The notes under the pieces were generated by a model. That model did not search any database and was not told the origin of the DNA. It saw nothing but the letters and a program-made list of their open reading frames with translations. The position numbers were made by a program, and so were the translations under genes. Shown here in pieces: positions 62,491 to 64,000 of a DNA stretch of 64,000 bases. How positions within the stretch are numbered: the stretch's first letter is position 1; every line of letters begins with the position of its first letter. Source of the DNA: Amphibacillus sp052055485 (GTDB taxonomy: Bacteria; Bacillota; Bacilli; Bacillales; Amphibacillaceae); NCBI RefSeq assembly GCF_052055485.1, contig NZ_CP197171.1, positions 1,364,001 through 1,428,000 of the forward strand, in the 5' to 3' direction.

Positions 62491-63504
62491 TTATTTACTA
62501 TAGTAAGGACTATATCGCAATATTTTCTCTGCAATATCGTTAAAATCAAGATTGTTTACTTTTTCAATTTGTTCAACAGCTAATTGATCAAACTCTTGAT
62601 TCATACCTCCACAAATTGCTGCGCTGATAGCACCAATTGTGTCTGTGTCTCCTCCTAAAGAAGCACTGATTCTTGCTGCTTCCATTGGTCTCCCTTTTGC
62701 CATCGTTACAACAGCTAATACCGATGGAATGGTTTCAATTGTCTCCACCCCAGTGCCAATTTGATTATATAATTTCTTTTGAGCTTCTGATAAGTTATTA
62801 TTTTCTACAATTTGTTTTGCGCAATCTATACGATATTTCAAAGAAGGCCCTGGCAAATCATAACCTTTTCTTAATCCGATATCAACTGTTTCATCAGCAA
62901 TCTCCCAGAGAGTATTTAAATCGTTACCACCTTCAGTAACATAACTTATAATTGCAGCAACTGCACTTGCTCCAGCAATTGCTATACCGGTATTATGAGT
63001 AGGCAAGCAAATTTGGTGTACATTTTCAATCAACTGGTTCATATTTTTATAATCTGAGATAATTCCTACTGGTGCAATCTTCATTGAAGCTCCATTAGTA
63101 GTACCGAACCTACCTGTTTCGTCAATTGGAACACCTTTTTTAATTTGTTCTAAAGCTTTAAGTGTACTTGGGCCAGAAACATATGCAGAGAGTTCAGAAT
63201 TCTCATTCCACTCTGTTAGCTTTTCAATATATTGATCTACATTGAGATTCCCTTTAGAAGTTGTGATTGTATCGATGATTAATAATGTATTAATTGTATC
63301 ATCTGTTATTTCTCCAGCCTGCATATCTCGAGCTGTTAAATTAGGGTTATTCATTGATCCAATTAATTTTTGAACACCATTTTCAAATTTCTGGTTTATC
63401 ATATGCTGCGTCCATAATTCTGTAGGCATCCCCATTGCATCCCCAATGGCTCCACCAATAATTACTCCTTTTATTCGTTGAAACAAATTTGTAGCTTTAC
63501 TCAT
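62491..63504 (-). CDS. ADP-ribosylglycohydrolase (DraG)-family protein
   Basis: 337 residues, helical. The metal ligands of the family appear in GGAIGDAMGMPTE, GEITDDTINTLL and the C-terminal GGDTDTIGAISAAICGG. DraG proteins cleave ADP-ribose from proteins or small molecules. Members found in sugar operons are thought to act on other N- or O-ribosyl or glycosyl compounds. It starts behind GAGGAGG, 58 bp after a PTS permease gene in the same direction, so it is probably co-transcribed with it. That link favours a catabolic substrate over protein de-ADP-ribosylation (inference). Confidence 0.9.
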   Translation of the reverse strand: MSKATNLFQRIKGVIIGGAIGDAMGMPTELWTQHMINQKFENGVQKLIGSMNNPNLTARDMQAGEITDDTINTLLIIDTITTSKGNLNVDQYIEKLTEWNENSELSAYVSGPSTLKALEQIKKGVPIDETGRFGTTNGASMKIAPVGIISDYKNMNQLIENVHQICLPTHNTGIAIAGASAVAAIISYVTEGGNDLNTLWEIADETVDIGLRKGYDLPGPSLKYRIDCAKQIVENNNLSEAQKKLYNQIGTGVETIETIPSVLAVVTMAKGRPMEAARISASLGGDTDTIGAISAAICGGMNQEFDQLAVEQIEKVNNLDFNDIAEKILRYSPYYSK

Positions 63505-63562
63505 TATCCATTCCTCCTCAATGGCTTTAAAAAGCTTTTATTAATTAATTGAGAAATTACAT

Positions 63563-64000
63563 TTAGTTTGTTAATTTTTCTTCGACAATATTATCTTTAC
63601 CAGTCGGCTCATTAAAAGTAACATATGCAAGTATGAAACAAACTACAATAGTTGCTAATGATGCAATTGCAGCGATATATAATCCAAACATATCTCCGTT
63701 AGCCGGATTGATAAAGCCAACAATTCCAAATAAACCTATCGTTGGTGCAAAGTTATTCACAGAGAATAAAGCAATAATGACTGCACCAATTGCACTTCCT
63801 ATACAGCAAATTAGAATTCTTTTTTTAACTGGAAGGGTGATACCATAAATGGCCGGTTCAATGATAGCAAATAAAGTAGAAATCATTGCTGGCACACATA
63901 AAGATTTTGTCTTTTTCATTTTCGTTCTAAGATAAACTGCTAATACGACAGCTAGTTGAGCAAATGGTATTGTGTAAATCATTGGCATTAATGGATCAAA
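63563..64000 (-). CDS. PTS beta-glucoside/sucrose-family permease, C-terminal part of IIC
   Basis: The frame is open to the window edge, so the gene continues beyond 64000; about 145 residues are visible. IPFAQLAVVLAVYLRTK and STLFAIIEPAIYGITLPVKKR are the BglF/ScrA-type IIC segments that contain the conserved EPAIYG. Three membrane helices follow. The chain ends with the IIC domain, so no IIA domain is fused at its C-terminus. The substrate is unknown; the DraG-family partner downstream suggests a ribosyl- or glycosyl-type compound. Confidence 0.88.
   Translation of the reverse strand, partial: FDPLMPMIYTIPFAQLAVVLAVYLRTKMKKTKSLCVPAMISTLFAIIEPAIYGITLPVKKRILICCIGSAIGAVIIALFSVNNFAPTIGLFGIVGFINPANGDMFGLYIAAIASLATIVVCFILAYVTFNEPTGKDNIVEEKLTN

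Overview
The window is AT-rich, with strong AGGAGG-type ribosome binding sites, lipobox-carrying solute-binding lipoproteins, catabolite-responsive (cre) sequences and many PTS operons. This points to a low-GC Gram-positive bacterium (Bacillota, Bacillaceae-like). The very acidic secreted binding proteins hint at a salt- or alkali-adapted organism, but that is inference. Almost everything here is carbohydrate uptake and catabolism, arranged as independently regulated loci. There is no tRNA, rRNA, CRISPR array, phage or conjugation gene.

Layout. (1) 1-9465: end of a tagatose-6-phosphate/1-phosphofructokinase-type kinase, an AraC regulator, and a divergent operon: ABC binding protein (interrupted by an in-frame TAG), two permeases, a 58-residue membrane protein, a ROK kinase, a GH112 galactosyl-(HexNAc or rhamnose) phosphorylase and a cytoplasmic sulfatase. 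(2) 9466-10341: gene-free, with two arrays of a degenerate 52-bp tandem repeat and terminator-like hairpins. (3) 10342-17072, minus strand: iron/phosphosugar-type ABC transporter with a YesM/YesN-like two-component system. (4) 17560-23111: GH43 glycosidase plus mannose-family PTS, divergent AraC regulator. (5) 23718-26018: atypical SDR protein with a divergent regulator carrying two AraC DNA-binding domains. (6) 26233-28730: RpiR regulator and a GH1 6-phospho-beta-glycosidase. (7) 28849-41447: LacI regulator and a long operon with a fucose-isomerase-like protein, split transketolase, FGGY kinase, ABC transporter, nucleoside-hydrolase-fold protein and ROK kinase, then a GH4 6-phospho-beta-glucosidase behind an RpiR-like operator and a leader terminator. 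(8) 41765-45023: housekeeping and hypothetical genes (DUF6176, glutathione peroxidase, DUF421) and a decayed group II intron. (9) 45024-54139: PRD regulator, lactose/cellobiose PTS, second sulfatase, TauE/SafE anion exporter, second GH1. (10) 54140-62307: duplicated leader regions, DUF3604 PHP-like protein, GntR regulator, glucose-type PTS, sulfamidase-like sulfatase and NanE epimerase. (11) 62491-64000, minus strand: ADP-ribosylglycohydrolase-family protein and the end of a beta-glucoside/sucrose-type PTS permease.

How it works together. None of the three sulfatases has a signal peptide, and each sits next to an importer (ABC or PTS) and near intracellular phosphorolytic or 6-phospho-glycosidic enzymes. 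A TauE/SafE exporter lies in the same region. The coherent reading is that sulfated oligosaccharides are imported intact, desulfated inside the cell, and the anion expelled. The two CUT1-type ABC operons encode no ATPase, so a shared MsmX-type ATPase must be encoded elsewhere. The operon at 30157-39795 has the enzyme set of an isomerase-kinase-transketolase sugar pathway of the kind described for D-apiose, but with a different isomerase family and an added nucleoside-hydrolase-fold enzyme. It is the best candidate for an undescribed pathway.
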